Positions 33,868 through 34,439 of a stretch of 34,439 nt of DNA are shown here, piece by piece; position 1 is the stretch's first letter, and each line of letters opens with the position of its first letter. The position numbers and the translations under genes were made by a program. The notes beneath the pieces were generated by a model, which saw nothing but the letters and a program-made list of their open reading frames with translations, ran no database searches and was not told the origin of the DNA. This stretch comes from an uncultured Acidobacteriota bacterium (GTDB lineage: Bacteria > Acidobacteriota > Terriglobia > Bryobacterales > Bryobacteraceae), in NCBI GenBank assembly GCA_900696665.1, contig CAADGY010000174.1, positions 1 through 34,439 on the forward strand. The letters run 5' to 3'.

Positions 33868-33897
33868 ACAATACTCTAAGGAATTAATAATCGTTAA
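33868..33897 (-). promoter_or_regulatory. Candidate promoter of receptor 3
   Basis: On the minus strand TTAACG (33897-33892) and TATTGT (33873-33868) are separated by 18 bases in an AT-rich patch of otherwise GC-rich DNA. The predicted start would leave a leader of about 45 bases before the ATG at 33815. TTGACT nearer the gene (33843-33838) lacks room for a -10 box. Confidence 0.35.
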
Positions 33898-33910
33898 AAT
33901 CGAAGCGGCG

Positions 33911-34282
33911 CTATTCCACCCGAAACAGGCCCCAAGCGAGCACCAGCCAGCCGGCGATGAAACTCAGGCCCCCCAACGGTGTGATAGCGCCCAGCCAACG
34001 GGCACCGGTGATGGCGAGCGCATACAGTGTGCCCGGGAAAATAAGAATTCCCAAGGCCAGCAGCAGGCAGGCGCGCCCCGCCTGCACTGTTGTGAGCAAC
34101 CCCGCCCTGGCCAGCAACGGCGCAATCAACAACCCGAATGCATGTATGAAATGATAGAAAACCGCCTTCTCGTAAACATCCATCGAATAGGCATCGAGCT
34201 TCGCTCTGAGGGAGTGGGCCCCGAAGGCGCCCATCGAGACAGCTAACGCCAGTGCAATGGCACCGAAACCGCTCCAGTTCAT
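33911..34282 (-). CDS. DUF423 small integral membrane protein
   Basis: The 123-aa protein is nearly all hydrophobic, with four predicted helices: about 5-23 (GAIALALAVSMGAFGAHSL), 42-62, 68-90 and 97-119. The pattern GAFGAHSLRAKL near the N-terminus, YHFIHAFGLL, and ITPLGGLSFIAGWL near the C-terminus is typical of the DUF423 family (YgdD in Escherichia coli). Its biochemical function is unknown. GGAGA lies about eight bases before ATG 34282. The gene sits upstream of receptor 3 on the same strand but is separated from it by 95 bases holding that gene's own promoter candidate. Confidence 0.92.
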   Translation of the reverse strand: MNWSGFGAIALALAVSMGAFGAHSLRAKLDAYSMDVYEKAVFYHFIHAFGLLIAPLLARAGLLTTVQAGRACLLLALGILIFPGTLYALAITGARWLGAITPLGGLSFIAGWLVLAWGLFRVE

Positions 34283-34411
34283 TTTTCAGTTCTCCATCCC
34301 CTTCTTGCGACACTCTAGACTACTTCGCGGTGCAAAATAGCGCTCGGGAACGACCACCTCTGCCGGCGGAGGTTCTTGGCAGACACAATTCCGAGTAGTT
34401 CCGGGGCGCGC

Positions 34412-34433
34412 CCCGCCCGGACGCTCGGGCGGG
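34412..34433. other. GC-rich hairpin at the window end
   Basis: CCCGCCCG (34412-34419) pairs perfectly with CGGGCGGG (34426-34433) around six bases. No T run follows within the window, so its role as a terminator or attenuator cannot be judged. The rest of 34283-34439 shows no gene. Confidence 0.4.
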
Positions 34434-34439
34434 TGGCCG

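Overview
The window is about 34 kb of moderately GC-rich bacterial DNA. It most likely comes from an Acidobacteriota genome, probably of the Solibacter/Bryobacterales type. This is inferred from three very large Oar-like TonB-dependent receptors with N-terminal carboxypeptidase-regulatory domains, secreted CehA/McbA-type and ScyD-type proteins, an ECF sigma factor with its anti-sigma partner, an NtrYX pair, and high GC with many antisense shadow ORFs. I see no insertion sequence, integrase, phage gene or CRISPR array; it reads as ordinary chromosome.

Layout. (1) 194-268: tRNA-Cys. (2) 645-7050: a tightly packed five-gene operon for a cytoplasmic NAD(P)-linked [NiFe] hydrogenase of the HoxEFUYH (group 3d-like) type. 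Its HoxF carries a complete C-terminal GltD/NfnB-like FAD-NADPH module. (3) 7298-10102: a DUF218 (YdcF/SanA) membrane protein, divergent from a SpoU-type RNA methyltransferase translationally coupled to the AAA+ protein RarA. (4) 10267-14003: a small PilZ protein, a structured intergenic stretch, and the first receptor, closed by a clear intrinsic terminator. (5) 14110-17579: the NtrY-like kinase and NtrX-like regulator. (6) 17726-23559: a cluster of a Spy-like secreted protein, an ECF sigma factor, a zinc-finger anti-sigma factor with a very long C-terminal part, and a second receptor; the last three genes overlap one another. (7) 23568-26571 on the minus strand: a secreted beta-propeller protein and a CehA/McbA metallohydrolase. 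(8) 26599-26823: divergent tRNA-Val and tRNA-His. (9) 26864-33815 on the minus strand: a secreted nitrilase-family protein, a cyclic-nucleotide-binding-domain protein, a TPR protein and the third receptor. (10) 33911-34282: a DUF423 membrane protein.

How the genes fit together. In the hydrogenase operon the sequence supports an electron path from the HoxH Ni-Fe site through the HoxY cluster and the HoxU Fe-S chain to the FMN/NAD site of HoxF. The fused module adds a second flavin and a second nucleotide-binding fold, so one polypeptide could exchange electrons with both NAD(H) and NADP(H). This is the most interesting candidate system here. The second candidate is the sigma/anti-sigma/receptor unit, which looks like a surface-signalling or envelope-stress circuit without a FecR-type protein. 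All functions come from reading motifs; no database search was run.
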